Positions 8,021-16,685 of a DNA stretch of 34,594 nt are shown one piece after another (position 1 is the stretch's first letter; each line of letters starts with the position of its first letter). The translations under genes were made by a program, and so were the position numbers. The stretch comes from an uncultured Acetatifactor sp. GTDB taxonomy: Bacteria; Bacillota; Clostridia; Lachnospirales; Lachnospiraceae. The stretch spans positions 1-34,594 of the forward strand of contig CAJUGH010000040.1 in the NCBI GenBank assembly GCA_910586215.1, written 5' to 3'. The notes beneath the pieces were generated by a model, which saw only the letters and a program-made list of their open reading frames with translations, did not search any database and was not told the origin of the DNA.

Positions 8021-9481
8021 ATGGAAAGCATAGAAAAAACGGAAACAGCAGTCAGCACTGGTGCGACAGACAGGGCAGCGGCAGATGACAAAACAGAATG
8101 GATAGCCATGGGTGACAAGGCGGGGAAACTTCTGGTGTTTTTGTGTGCTGCCTGCTATTTTGTGAGTTACATCACCAGGATCAACTATGGGGCCGTGATC
8201 CTGGAAATCCAGAGGGCAGAAGGCATTACGAAGACGGCGGTATCCATGGCGGTGACAGGCAGCTTCGTAACATATGGTGCAGGACAGCTTGTAAGCGGGT
8301 GGATGGGAGACCGGATGAGGCCGGACCGGCTGATCCTGGCGGGCATCCTGCTGTCCGCAGGCATGAATGTGTGTGTTCCCACCTTCACGGAGCCGGGACT
8401 GATCCTGGCCTTCTGGTGTGTCAACGGATTTGCCCAGGCGCTGATCTGGCCCCCCATGGTAAAGATCCTGTCGGCCTGCCTGGACCAGGAACAGTATAAG
8501 AAGGCCTGTGTGCGGGTGACATGGGGTTCCTCGGTGGCTACCATTGCGGTATATCTGCTGGCTCCCCTTTGCATTGTGTGGAAGGGCTGGAAGAGCCTCT
8601 TCTATCTGTGTGCAGGCATTGCCCTATGCTTTGCAGTACTCTGGGTGCGCGGCATAGGCCGGGCATGTGGGATGCCGGACGGGGGAAAAGTGACATGGAG
8701 AGGGAGGGAAGACAGCAAGGACGGCGCAGGCGGGAAAGCCAGGGAGATCGGTGCAGACACAGGGAATGTGAAAACTGGAAAGCAGGAAAAGACCAAGGAC
8801 ATGCTATCCTGGCAGCAAAGCCGGGGGAGGGAGAGTGACAAATTGCCAGGCAGTGGAAGGGGGCTGTTCTCCGGGAAAACCTGCCTGCTTCTGGGATGTA
8901 TCATGACTGCCATTGTCATGCAGGGAACCCTGCGGGATGGCATTACCACCTGGATGCCCAGCTACATCTCGGAGACTTTCCGGCTGGGCAGCGCCATTTC
9001 CATCTTAAGCGGCGTGTTGCTGCCCATATTTTCCATCCTGTGCCTGGAACTGGTGTCCATCTTGAACAGGAAGCTGATACCCAATGAGATGCTGTGCGCA
9101 GGGGTGGTTTTCCTGGCTGGCTTTTCCAGTACACTGCTTCTGGCCCTTCTGCCATCCCTCCATGCAGGACTGTCAGTCTTCCTGTCGGCCCTGGCCACAG
9201 GCTGCATGTACGGGGTGAATCTGATCCTGGTGAGCATGGTGCCGCCCTATTTTAAGGGTTGCGGCAAGGTAAGTACGGTGTCCGGTATGCTGAATTCCTG
9301 CACCTATGTGGGAAGTGCCATCTCCAGCTATGGCATCGCCTGGGTAGCCGGGCAGTGGGGATGGATGGTGGTGATCTGGCTGTGGGCAGCAGCGGCGGCA
9401 GTGGGAACTTTGTTCTGTTTCGGCAGCATAAGGCGTTGGAGACAATTTTCCGGAGGGCAGGAATCCGGAAGAGCTGCGTAA
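8021..9481 (+). CDS. MFS transporter, organophosphate-antiporter-like
   Basis: A 486-residue major facilitator protein with about twelve membrane segments, six before and six after a long central loop. Segment 1 carries YFVSYITRINYG and the following loop SGWMGDRMRPDR, the family DR-type signature after helix 2; this layout recalls GlpT/UhpT-like carriers. The substrate is unknown; context suggests a sugar or sugar phosphate. The start at 8021 is preceded by AGGAAGGG and gives a hydrophilic tail of about 30 residues; ATG 8108 is possible but has no ribosome site, and the upstream frame would overlap deoR. The central loop (about residues 220-285) is unusually long, charged and low-complexity, rich in Gly, Lys, Arg and Glu. 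A strong terminator follows. It is probably co-transcribed with the DeoR gene. Confidence 0.8.
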   Translation: MESIEKTETAVSTGATDRAAADDKTEWIAMGDKAGKLLVFLCAACYFVSYITRINYGAVILEIQRAEGITKTAVSMAVTGSFVTYGAGQLVSGWMGDRMRPDRLILAGILLSAGMNVCVPTFTEPGLILAFWCVNGFAQALIWPPMVKILSACLDQEQYKKACVRVTWGSSVATIAVYLLAPLCIVWKGWKSLFYLCAGIALCFAVLWVRGIGRACGMPDGGKVTWRGREDSKDGAGGKAREIGADTGNVKTGKQEKTKDMLSWQQSRGRESDKLPGSGRGLFSGKTCLLLGCIMTAIVMQGTLRDGITTWMPSYISETFRLGSAISILSGVLLPIFSILCLELVSILNRKLIPNEMLCAGVVFLAGFSSTLLLALLPSLHAGLSVFLSALATGCMYGVNLILVSMVPPYFKGCGKVSTVSGMLNSCTYVGSAISSYGIAWVAGQWGWMVVIWLWAAAAAVGTLFCFGSIRRWRQFSGGQESGRAA

Positions 9482-9569
9482 GCGATGGATGGGTGCCGGA
9501 AGGCACGGCTTTTGCGGACGGGTGCAGCTGAACATAATCTTTTTAAAAGGCTGGCCACAGGGGCCGGTG

Positions 9570-9614
9570 AACTGTGAAAACGGGGGTATAAAAAACCGTT
9601 TTCACAGTTTTTTT
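9570..9614 (+). terminator. Intrinsic terminator after the MFS gene
   Basis: A perfect 14-bp stem (9570-9583 with 9596-9609) has a 12-base loop and runs into a T-rich tail ending at 9614. It separates the DeoR-MFS unit from the ABC importer operon. Confidence 0.9.
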
Positions 9615-9768
9615 CGGAATAAAATGGAGTTGTCACGAAAAATATTGTAACATATCTTATTTACTTGGTAAAAATATACAAAATCGGTCGTTTAAATTAT
9701 CATACCCACCTCACATTTTTATACTAATATATAAAGTATTATGGATATTCACCGTGAAATTGCTTGGG

Positions 9769-9774
9769 TATAAT
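9769..9774 (+). promoter_or_regulatory. -10 element of the first ABC importer operon
   Basis: A perfect TATAAT lies about 30 bases before the permease start. No good -35 hexamer is present at 16-18 bases (the best is TATTCA at 9746), which suggests the promoter needs an activator. The downstream YesN-type regulator is the obvious candidate. The rest of the 9615-9805 gap is AT-rich with a small dyad, TTTAC/GTAAA, around 9660-9672. Confidence 0.55.
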
Positions 9775-9805
9775 GGAGACAGTATCTGGGAAGGGGGATG
9801 ACGGT

Positions 9806-10789
9806 ATGTCTCATGAAGTGGATAAGGCTGCGGTGAAGAAGGAAATTATAGGAAACAAGCGGCCCAAAGGAAAGAAAAGGCGCTGGAACAGGGATGACAC
9901 AGAACTGACATTGCTGGCCCTGCCCACTACAATCTGGTATTTTCTGTTTTGCTTTGTGCCTATGTTTGGTATTGTGATTGCTTTTAAGGAGTTCAGGATC
10001 AACGGCGGATTCCTGAAGAGCTTCTGGACCAGCGAATGGGTGGGTGTTAACAATTTCAAGTTCCTGTTTGCCACAAAAGATATCTGGATGATCATCAAGA
10101 ATACGCTGTCTTACAATATTGTGTTCATTATACTGGGGATTGTGGTGCCGGTGGCTGCGGCCATTGCCATAGGCCAGCTGCATTCCAAGAAGCTGATGAA
10201 GGTGTACCAGACGGCCATGTTTATGCCCTACTTCCTGTCCTGGGTGGTGGTGACAGCACTTGTGTGGGCGTTCTTAAGCTTTGACAAAGGCCTGTTGAAC
10301 AACCTGCTGGAATCCTGGGGAATGGACAGGCAGCAATGGTATATGAAACCCCAGATGTGGCCGCCGTTTCTGGTGTTCATGAATCTCTGGAAAGGAGTGG
10401 GCTACGGAATGGTGGTCTATCTGGCTACGATCACAGGGATAGACAAGACCTATTATGAGGCAGCAGGGATAGATGGAGCCACCATCTGGCAGCAGGTGCG
10501 TTATATTACCCTGCCTCTTATGAAAACAGTTATCATCATGATGTTTATCATGAATGTAGGACGTATTTTCTACTCTGATTTTGGTCTGTTTTACCAGGTG
10601 CCCAGGGATTCCAATTCCCTGTATGATGTGGTATACACTCTGGATGTATATGTCTATAAGCAGCTTCGGACATCCACTACAGGTATGTCGGCGGCAGCGG
10701 CATTTATCCAGTCCCTGGCAGGCTGTGTGACGATTCTGACGGCCAACTGGGTCGTGCGGAAGGTGGACCGGGAGAGTGCCATGATATAG
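9806..10789 (+). CDS. ABC sugar importer permease, LplB/MalF-like (CUT1)
   Basis: A 327-residue inner subunit of a CUT1-class carbohydrate importer. After a Lys/Arg-rich cytoplasmic tail (about 1-30), six membrane segments follow. The EAA motif that docks on the ATPase reads YEAAGIDGATIWQ and lies near residue 220. The start is chosen because GGGGG precedes ATG 9806 by eight bases; an upstream in-frame start has no ribosome site and sits on the -10 element. It pairs with the next permease and with the LplA-like lipoprotein. No ATP-binding subunit is in the operon, as is usual in Clostridia that share one MsmX/UgpC-type ATPase among importers. Confidence 0.93.
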   Translation: MSHEVDKAAVKKEIIGNKRPKGKKRRWNRDDTELTLLALPTTIWYFLFCFVPMFGIVIAFKEFRINGGFLKSFWTSEWVGVNNFKFLFATKDIWMIIKNTLSYNIVFIILGIVVPVAAAIAIGQLHSKKLMKVYQTAMFMPYFLSWVVVTALVWAFLSFDKGLLNNLLESWGMDRQQWYMKPQMWPPFLVFMNLWKGVGYGMVVYLATITGIDKTYYEAAGIDGATIWQQVRYITLPLMKTVIIMMFIMNVGRIFYSDFGLFYQVPRDSNSLYDVVYTLDVYVYKQLRTSTTGMSAAAAFIQSLAGCVTILTANWVVRKVDRESAMI

Positions 10790-10882
10790 GACGGAAGATG
10801 GTAAATGGAAAGCGGGATTGCGTATATTACAGTGCTTTGAAACAGAGGGATCTGATTACATTTTTGAGCGGAGGGATATGAG

Positions 10883-11845
10883 ATGGGAAGGCAGAGGCCC
10901 GGACAGGGACAGATACGGATAAAAGGGAAACAGGAACCGGACGGTTTTGAACGTTTTAACCGGGTATCCAAACCGGCCAACGTGGTACTGAACATTGTGT
11001 TTTTCATTATGGCAATGGCCTGTATCATACCGGTGGTGCTGGTGGTGGCTATCTCCTTCTCCGCAGAGGAATCCATCCAGGAGTATGGATACCATTTTAT
11101 TCCGAAGATATTTTCCCTGGAGGGATATACCTTTCTGGTGTCCCAGAGCAAGATGATCGTAAGGGCTTTGGGGGTATCCCTGCTGGTTACCATAGCAGGT
11201 ACGGTACTGGGAGTGATCCTGACTACCTTGATGGGGTATGTGCTTTCCAGGCCAGGCTATAAACTGAACGGCTTTCTGACCATGGTGGTGTTCATTCCCA
11301 TGGTGTTTAACGGAGGACTGGTGTCCACCTATTTTGTGAACAGCCAGCTGCTTGGTCTGAAGAATACATTGTGGGCATTGATTCTGCCCCTGTGTGTGTC
11401 CTCCTTCAACGTGGTGATATGCAGGACCTTTTTCAAGAGCACAGTGCCGGAATCTTTGATTGAGTCGGCTAAAATGGACGGAGCCAGTCAGTTTACGATC
11501 TTTTCCCGGATTGTTATGCCCATTTCCCTGCCCGTACTGGCCACCATCGGGCTGTTCCTGTGCTTTTCCTACTGGAACGACTGGTATCAGTCCATGCTCT
11601 ACATTGAAGATTCCAAGCTGTATTCCCTGCAGGCACTGTTGAACGCCATATTGACCAATATCCAGATGCTGGCAAAAAATGCAGCCACCATGGGACTGGG
11701 GGCGGCGGAGATGCTGGCGAAGATGCCCCAGGAGGCTGCCCGCATGGCTATTGTTGTGATCATTGTGGCACCCATTGCATGTGCCTATCCTTTCTTCCAG
11801 AAATATTTTATCTCTGGTCTCACGGTAGGTGCGGTGAAGGGATGA
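10883..11845 (+). CDS. ABC sugar importer permease, YtcP/LplC/MalG-like (CUT1)
   Basis: A 320-residue second permease of the importer. The tail is Gly/Arg/Gln-rich, then six membrane segments follow from about residue 35. The ATPase-docking loop reads ESAKMDGASQFTIF near residue 193, a mild variant of the EAA motif in which the second Ala is Ser. GGAGGG precedes the start by seven bases. The gap of 93 bases to the upstream permease holds no terminator. The protein ends in GLTVGAVKG, typical of this subfamily. Confidence 0.93.
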   Translation: MGRQRPGQGQIRIKGKQEPDGFERFNRVSKPANVVLNIVFFIMAMACIIPVVLVVAISFSAEESIQEYGYHFIPKIFSLEGYTFLVSQSKMIVRALGVSLLVTIAGTVLGVILTTLMGYVLSRPGYKLNGFLTMVVFIPMVFNGGLVSTYFVNSQLLGLKNTLWALILPLCVSSFNVVICRTFFKSTVPESLIESAKMDGASQFTIFSRIVMPISLPVLATIGLFLCFSYWNDWYQSMLYIEDSKLYSLQALLNAILTNIQMLAKNAATMGLGAAEMLAKMPQEAARMAIVVIIVAPIACAYPFFQKYFISGLTVGAVKG

Positions 11846-11903
11846 CGGTAAAGGGGGCTGTGCCTTTGAGGGTACCGTGCAGAATGACAGGTAAGATATC
11901 TGA

Positions 11904-11922
11904 CCGGCGGCAATGCTGCCGG
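11904..11922 (+). other. Intercistronic hairpin before the binding-protein gene
   Basis: CCGGCGG and CTGCCGG (one G-T pair) form a 7-bp stem with a five-base loop. There is no T-run, so it is more likely an mRNA-stabilising or processing hairpin than a terminator. It sits in the 138-base gap before the lipoprotein, which usually needs higher expression than the permeases. Imperfect copies of GATATCTG flank it. Confidence 0.4.
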
Positions 11923-11983
11923 AATAGATAGAACACCAGCCGGGATATCTGCGGTTGGACAATAAACTTTTAGGAGGGTTTGT

Positions 11984-13528
11984 ATGAAAAAGAAAGCTTT
12001 AAGCAAGTTGTTGGCGCTGGGGATGACGGCAGTCATGGCAGCCGGCCTGCTCACAGGCTGTGGCGACAAGGAAGGAGATCCTTCTTCCGCGCAGCAGTCC
12101 ACACAGGAGCAGAAGACGGAGGAGCAGTCTTCTCAAGAGGAAAGCAGTACAGCGGAAGGCAGTGAGGATACGGCCAAGACAGATGGGGAAGTGCCCACCC
12201 TTGTATGGTGGACTGTAGGCGGAACCCCTGCAGATGATTTTGATGATGCCATCGCCCGGATCAGTGATTATACAGAAGAGAAGATTGGTGTGAGACTGGA
12301 TGTGAATATTGCAGGCTGGTCCGACTATGAGTCTAAGATGAACAACATCGTGAACACCGGGGAATATTTCGACATTATGTTTGTAAATAACACCAATTAC
12401 GGTAAGTTCGTGAATCTGGGTGCCTTTGAGAATATTACGGATAAGGTACAGAGCGTGACACCGGATCTGTATGGATTTATTCCGGAGCTGCTTTGGAGCG
12501 GTGTGCAGGTGCATGGCAATGTGTATGCAGTTCCCACCTACAAGGATTCTTCCCTGACACAGTTCTATTACATTGATGACAATTTTGTAAAGAAATACAG
12601 CATTGATATGAACACTGTGAAAGATATCGCATCCCTGGACTCCATTGTGCGCAGGGTAAAGGAAGGAGAGGGCAAGTCCTTCTACCCCATTAAACTGAAC
12701 CAGGGTGCCCTGTGGAACGGTTTCTTCAATCAGTATGACGGTCTGGCCAGCGGTATCCAGGCCCTGGGTGTGAGGATTGATGACCAGGAGCGCAAGGTGG
12801 TATGTACCCTGGAGCAGGAGGATATCCTGGCAGACCTGGAGATCCTGCATCAGTGGTATGTGGACGGCATCATCAACCCCGATGCCAATGTAGTGACAGA
12901 GGACAGCAAGGGCAACATGTTTGGCAACGCCCAGGGCTGGCCCAGCGCAGTGGTGACATGGCAGACCCTGCAGGGTGTGGAGAAGTATGATGCCGTGAAG
13001 GTGTTCGGACCTTTGTATACCACAGAGACCATCCAGGGTTCCATGAATGCTGTCTCCGTGAACTCCAAGTATAAGGATGAGGCGCTGAAGGTTCTGGAAC
13101 TGATCAACACAGATCCCAAGTTCCGTGACATGTGCGCATACGGTGTGGAAGGCGACCATTTTGAGTATACAGAAGACGGATTTGTGAAGAGGCTGAGGGA
13201 TGACTGGACCTGGCCCGGCTATACCCAGGGAACCTTCTTCATCATGAGCAACCAGGAAGGCGCAGACCCCAACCAGTGGGAGGAAGTGAAGAAGCAGAAT
13301 GAGGAAGCAACAGCCTCTTCCTGCCTGGGATTCGCACTGGATGTGACCAATATCCAGAATGAAGTATCCAATGTGAATACGGTCTGGGACAAATACAAAT
13401 TTGACATGCTCACAGGGGCATCTGACCCTGCCACCACAGTACCTAAGTGTGTGGAGGAACTGAAGGCTGCAGGACTGGATACCATCATTGCGGAAGCCCA
13501 GAAACAGATTGATGAATTCTTCAAATAA
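11984..13528 (+). CDS. Extracellular solute-binding lipoprotein, LplA-like (CUT1)
   Basis: A 514-residue lipoprotein that captures the sugar outside the membrane. The signal peptide ends in the lipobox LTGC with lipidated Cys26. A Gln/Glu/Ser-rich linker (about 30-65) tethers the bilobed binding domain, which begins at TLVWWTVGG. The C-terminal part, with DVTNIQNEVSNVN and IIAEAQKQIDEF, matches the DUF3502 end of LplA-type binding proteins, which are associated with complex glycans. AGGAGGG stands five bases before the start. It is the third gene of the importer operon, directly before the sensor kinase. Confidence 0.93.
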   Translation: MKKKALSKLLALGMTAVMAAGLLTGCGDKEGDPSSAQQSTQEQKTEEQSSQEESSTAEGSEDTAKTDGEVPTLVWWTVGGTPADDFDDAIARISDYTEEKIGVRLDVNIAGWSDYESKMNNIVNTGEYFDIMFVNNTNYGKFVNLGAFENITDKVQSVTPDLYGFIPELLWSGVQVHGNVYAVPTYKDSSLTQFYYIDDNFVKKYSIDMNTVKDIASLDSIVRRVKEGEGKSFYPIKLNQGALWNGFFNQYDGLASGIQALGVRIDDQERKVVCTLEQEDILADLEILHQWYVDGIINPDANVVTEDSKGNMFGNAQGWPSAVVTWQTLQGVEKYDAVKVFGPLYTTETIQGSMNAVSVNSKYKDEALKVLELINTDPKFRDMCAYGVEGDHFEYTEDGFVKRLRDDWTWPGYTQGTFFIMSNQEGADPNQWEEVKKQNEEATASSCLGFALDVTNIQNEVSNVNTVWDKYKFDMLTGASDPATTVPKCVEELKAAGLDTIIAEAQKQIDEFFK

Positions 13529-13627
13529 GTTGAAGTAACTGCGATAAGGCAGAATGCAGCAACGGGTAGGGCTTCATAGTAAGGATTGGAGGATCCTGCC
13601 ATAAATCTTCATAAAGTGACATAATAC

Positions 13628-13663
13628 GACAAGGGAACTATGCATGGCAGGTTCCCTTGTTTG
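13628..13663 (+). terminator. Terminator-like hairpin after the binding-protein gene
   Basis: A perfect 10-bp stem, ACAAGGGAAC (13629-13638) with GTTCCCTTGT (13651-13660), has a 12-base loop. The T-run after it is short, so termination may be partial. A further 7-bp dyad, AGGGTCA/TGACCCT, lies at 13715-13738. Confidence 0.6.
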
Positions 13664-13786
13664 TGATGTAAGCCGACAGCCGGAACATGTTCCCTGCCCA
13701 TATGCCGTGACATAAGGGTCAAAAGGTATTCTGACCCTGGGACCCTGGTATCATGTCATGTTAGAATAGGAAAATGGCGCCACATC

Positions 13787-13795
13787 TGGTATAAT
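13787..13795 (+). promoter_or_regulatory. Extended -10 promoter of the first sensor-kinase gene
   Basis: TGGTATAAT is a perfect extended -10 element (TGnTATAAT). A clear -35 is lacking, which extended -10 promoters tolerate. Transcription would start near 13802, about 54 bases before the kinase start codon, giving the two-component genes their own promoter apart from the importer. Confidence 0.65.
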
Positions 13796-13855
13796 ATGTC
13801 TATCTGGATCGGAGAGAGGATACCGGGGGACACAGGATGGAGGGGGAGATGAAGC

Positions 13856-15682
13856 ATGAAGGAAATGGCTGCCCAGGGTAAAACGACAGAATTGTCCAGA
13901 CAAAAGAATAGGGGAAGACGGTCTGCCTTTCTGGAATACCGTATCTACCGGAGGAAATTTCTGGGGACGGCTGCGGTGGTAGTCCTGCTGAGCCTGCTTG
14001 TATTCTCCGGTACTTTGTACTTTTTGCTGAATATCTGGGTGGATGACTTGCGGCAGCAGTCTGGCAGGGTATTTGCCGAGAGGGAGGGACGCCTGGAGGA
14101 GATTCAGAAATGGGCGCTGAATTATACCAATGACATGTATGGAGATGTGCGGCTGCTGGAAGACGTGGTGGCCCTGTTCCGGTCTCGGGACATGAAGGAA
14201 TACCTGTGGGTACGCAGGGGAAACAGTCTGGGAAGCAATGCCCAGATCGGCTATTTCCCTGCCAATATCAAGAAACTGGTTATGGACAGCCGCAGTCAGG
14301 TCACAGGGGTGACGCTGCGGGATGAGGACAGTCTGAAGGCGGTGTGGTTCGAAAACGGGGATGCCAGGCTGAGCTTTGACTTCCAGGACCAGGAGGATGT
14401 GCGGATAATAGGGGGGCTGGGGGATATGGTTGCGGCAACCTGTTCCGTCCGGGATCCGGAGCACAGGGGCCAGACCCTGGGGAAGATGGATTTCTGGATA
14501 AGGTGTTCAGACCTGTATAAGGGCAATATCATTGCCGCCAACTGGGGAATCCTGGATGGGGAGGGACGGCTGCTGGTAGATGCCGGGCTTGCGGCGGGGA
14601 TCCGTATGGAGCATGTGCCAGATGCCCTGGAGGAGAGTCAGTCAGGGTGGCTGGATATAGGAGACGGACTGCCGGTATTTTTTGTATGCCATGTGTCAGG
14701 GAAAAACGGTTATGTCTTCCTGGTGGAGAAGGATGCCTGGGCAGTGCTGGCAGACAACTTCCACATTGTGCTGGCCTTGATGGCGGCCTTTGTGCTGGTG
14801 GATATAGGCGTGCTTACCAGCAGCTATATGGGGATACGGGCAGATGCCGTGTTCCTGTCTACCATCATGGAGATGCTATCTGCCATGGAGGGAGGAGACT
14901 TTGACCGGATCTCACGCTCCCGGCTGCCTGTCAGGCACCGGAAGAATGAATATGGAATGATTGCCGTGGCGCTGAAGGACGTGGGCATGAAGCTGCAGGG
15001 ATATATCGAGACGGAGTATATCCTGAAGCTGAAGGAGCAGGAGAGCCAGATGCGGGCCTTACAGCACCAGATTGATCCACATTTCCTGTACAATACCCTG
15101 GAGATGCTGCGCTCCAAGGCCCTGGTACACAATGACCGGGATATGGCAGATGCCATCGCCATGCTGGGAACCTTGTACCGGGCGCGTATGCACCGGACAG
15201 ACAGCATTACCTTGCAGGAAGAATTCGGTTTCCTGGAGATGTACCTAAAGATCATGGAACTGCGGTTTGGGGGGCATTTTGTGTACCAGGTGGAACTGGA
15301 TCCTAAAATCGGGGAGATTCCCACCATTAACTTCTGGCTCCAGCCCCTGGCAGAAAATTTCTTTACCCATGGATATGTGCGGGAGAGCGAGATCAATCTG
15401 TTGATCGTAAACGGCCACAGGGACGGCAGGGGAGTGCGGATCGATGTCCTGGACAATGGGAAAGGTGCAGATCCTGGACGCCTGGAGGAGATCCGCAGGA
15501 ACATGATGGAGGGAAATGATGATCCTAAGGCAGATATCGGACTACGGAATGTATATATGAGGCTGCAATACTTTTATGGGGATGGTTTCTCCATGGAGGT
15601 TGGCAATAGCAAAGAAGGGGGATTCCATATATCCGTATTCCTTCCTGGCCTGCAAGCGGCTGCAGGGAAGGATATACCGTGA
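13856..15682 (+). CDS. Sensor histidine kinase, YesM-like
   Basis: A 608-residue membrane kinase. Transmembrane segment 1 is at about 40-60 and segment 2 at about 300-322, enclosing an extracellular sensor domain. A HAMP-like linker and helix lead to the His_kinase (PF06580) region, with phospho-acceptor H409 in QIDPHFLYNTLE. The ATPase part shows the N-box LAENFFTHG, G1 box DNGKG and G2 segment IGLRNVYMRL. These kinases sense extracellular sugars or binding-protein complexes and phosphorylate the adjacent YesN-type regulator. AGGGGGAG sets the start. The regulator begins 26 bases after the stop. The N-box is divergent (FFTHG instead of the usual AIKHG), but the key Asn and His remain. Confidence 0.92.
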   Translation: MKEMAAQGKTTELSRQKNRGRRSAFLEYRIYRRKFLGTAAVVVLLSLLVFSGTLYFLLNIWVDDLRQQSGRVFAEREGRLEEIQKWALNYTNDMYGDVRLLEDVVALFRSRDMKEYLWVRRGNSLGSNAQIGYFPANIKKLVMDSRSQVTGVTLRDEDSLKAVWFENGDARLSFDFQDQEDVRIIGGLGDMVAATCSVRDPEHRGQTLGKMDFWIRCSDLYKGNIIAANWGILDGEGRLLVDAGLAAGIRMEHVPDALEESQSGWLDIGDGLPVFFVCHVSGKNGYVFLVEKDAWAVLADNFHIVLALMAAFVLVDIGVLTSSYMGIRADAVFLSTIMEMLSAMEGGDFDRISRSRLPVRHRKNEYGMIAVALKDVGMKLQGYIETEYILKLKEQESQMRALQHQIDPHFLYNTLEMLRSKALVHNDRDMADAIAMLGTLYRARMHRTDSITLQEEFGFLEMYLKIMELRFGGHFVYQVELDPKIGEIPTINFWLQPLAENFFTHGYVRESEINLLIVNGHRDGRGVRIDVLDNGKGADPGRLEEIRRNMMEGNDDPKADIGLRNVYMRLQYFYGDGFSMEVGNSKEGGFHISVFLPGLQAAAGKDIP

Positions 15683-15708
15683 TACAGATGAGGGAAGGAG
15701 GACATGCC

Positions 15709-16476
15709 ATGTATACACTGGTAATCGTGGATGACGAACCCGCGATTCTGGAGGGAATCAGCAGACTCCTGGACTGGAAGGCTTTGGGGTTCCAGCGGAT
15801 CAGGACGGCCAGGAGCAGTTTCGAAGTGGTCTCCCATGTGGTGGACTGGGAGCCGGATGTCTGCCTGGTGGATGTGCGGATCGGGGATGAACTGGGATAT
15901 GAACTGATCCGGCATCTGAACGGAATGGGGGTACGGTCTAATTACATCATGATGAGTGGATATGATGAATTTGAATATGCCTGTGAGGCATTGCGGTGCG
16001 GTGCACTGGATTATCTGCTGAAACCCATAGACAAGGACATGTTGGAGAAACGGATCCGCCAGGTGGTGGTGGAGAAGCTGCATGGCACGGTTCCGGAGGA
16101 AGTCCCCAGAGATGCGGATCCGGTCCTGCAACGCTCCTTTGAGGAACTCTCCCCTCTTGTCCGGAAGATTGTGATGATCGTAGGCATGGAATATGGGCAG
16201 CATATCTCCTTGAAGGTTATTGCAGACCGGTTCCGCATGAATGCCACATACCTGGGCCAGATCTTCATCAAGGAAACGGACATGAAATTCTCAGAGTATC
16301 TGATGGCCATGCGCATGTATGTGGCAAGGGATAAGATATTAAATACGGATGAGAAGATATCTGTGGTGGCAGCAGAAGTGGGGTACTCCAACATGAATTA
16401 TTTTTACCAGCATTTTCACGCTTTCTACCATGTGACGCCTTCTGATATGCGGGCCGGGAAGCGGGAAGAAGGATAA
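15709..16476 (+). CDS. Short AraC-type response regulator, YesN-like
   Basis: A 255-residue regulator with an N-terminal receiver (about 1-120), with acidic pocket D8-D9-E10, phospho-acceptor D55 and LLKPID lysine. It has a C-terminal AraC double helix-turn-helix (about 165-250, ending near HVTPSDMRAG). It lacks the roughly 250-residue middle domain found in full-length YesN proteins such as the one encoded at 19057-20682. ATG 15709 is chosen for AAGGAGG seven bases upstream; the in-frame alternative ten codons earlier overlaps the kinase. It probably activates the upstream importer promoter, which lacks a good -35 element. Confidence 0.92.
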   Translation: MYTLVIVDDEPAILEGISRLLDWKALGFQRIRTARSSFEVVSHVVDWEPDVCLVDVRIGDELGYELIRHLNGMGVRSNYIMMSGYDEFEYACEALRCGALDYLLKPIDKDMLEKRIRQVVVEKLHGTVPEEVPRDADPVLQRSFEELSPLVRKIVMIVGMEYGQHISLKVIADRFRMNATYLGQIFIKETDMKFSEYLMAMRMYVARDKILNTDEKISVVAAEVGYSNMNYFYQHFHAFYHVTPSDMRAGKREEG

Positions 16477-16508
16477 AAAAAGAACCCCGGCTGCAAATAC
16501 CGGGGTTC
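16474..16508 (-). terminator. Intrinsic terminator reading on the minus strand
   Basis: A GC-rich 9-bp stem (16482-16490 with 16500-16508) and nine-base loop are preceded on the plus strand by seven A. On the minus strand this is a hairpin followed by seven T. It would end the minus-strand transcript about 180 bases after the membrane-protein stop codon. The T-run shares bases with the stop codon of the plus-strand regulator. On the plus strand no T-run follows, so it serves that direction poorly. Confidence 0.65.
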
Positions 16509-16685
16509 CCAAAAAGAGGGAGAAAAATATATGGAAACCTTACAAAAATAAGGATTGTTGTTTGTCGAAGCTGTTAGAACCCTAACCCCAATGTTAAAAC
16601 CCCACAGCTCCTTTGTGTATGTATCCATTATAACCAGAATTTGTGTACAAAGTTTGACCTTGGACTTAAGGAATTATAAAATTTA

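Noticed and set aside
11999..13159. Open frame of 386 codons on the minus strand inside the first binding-protein gene
   Set aside because: The plus-strand lipoprotein has signal peptide, lipobox and family C-terminus; the antisense frame has none.
16482..16508. Hairpin read as the plus-strand terminator of the first two-component operon
   Set aside because: No T-run follows on the plus strand; the A-run before it makes it a minus-strand terminator. Some effect on the plus strand cannot be excluded.
16425..16628. Possible small minus-strand gene of 67 codons
   Set aside because: It has no ribosome site, its start lies in an AT-rich TATAAT-like string, and it crosses a terminator hairpin and the end of the response-regulator gene.
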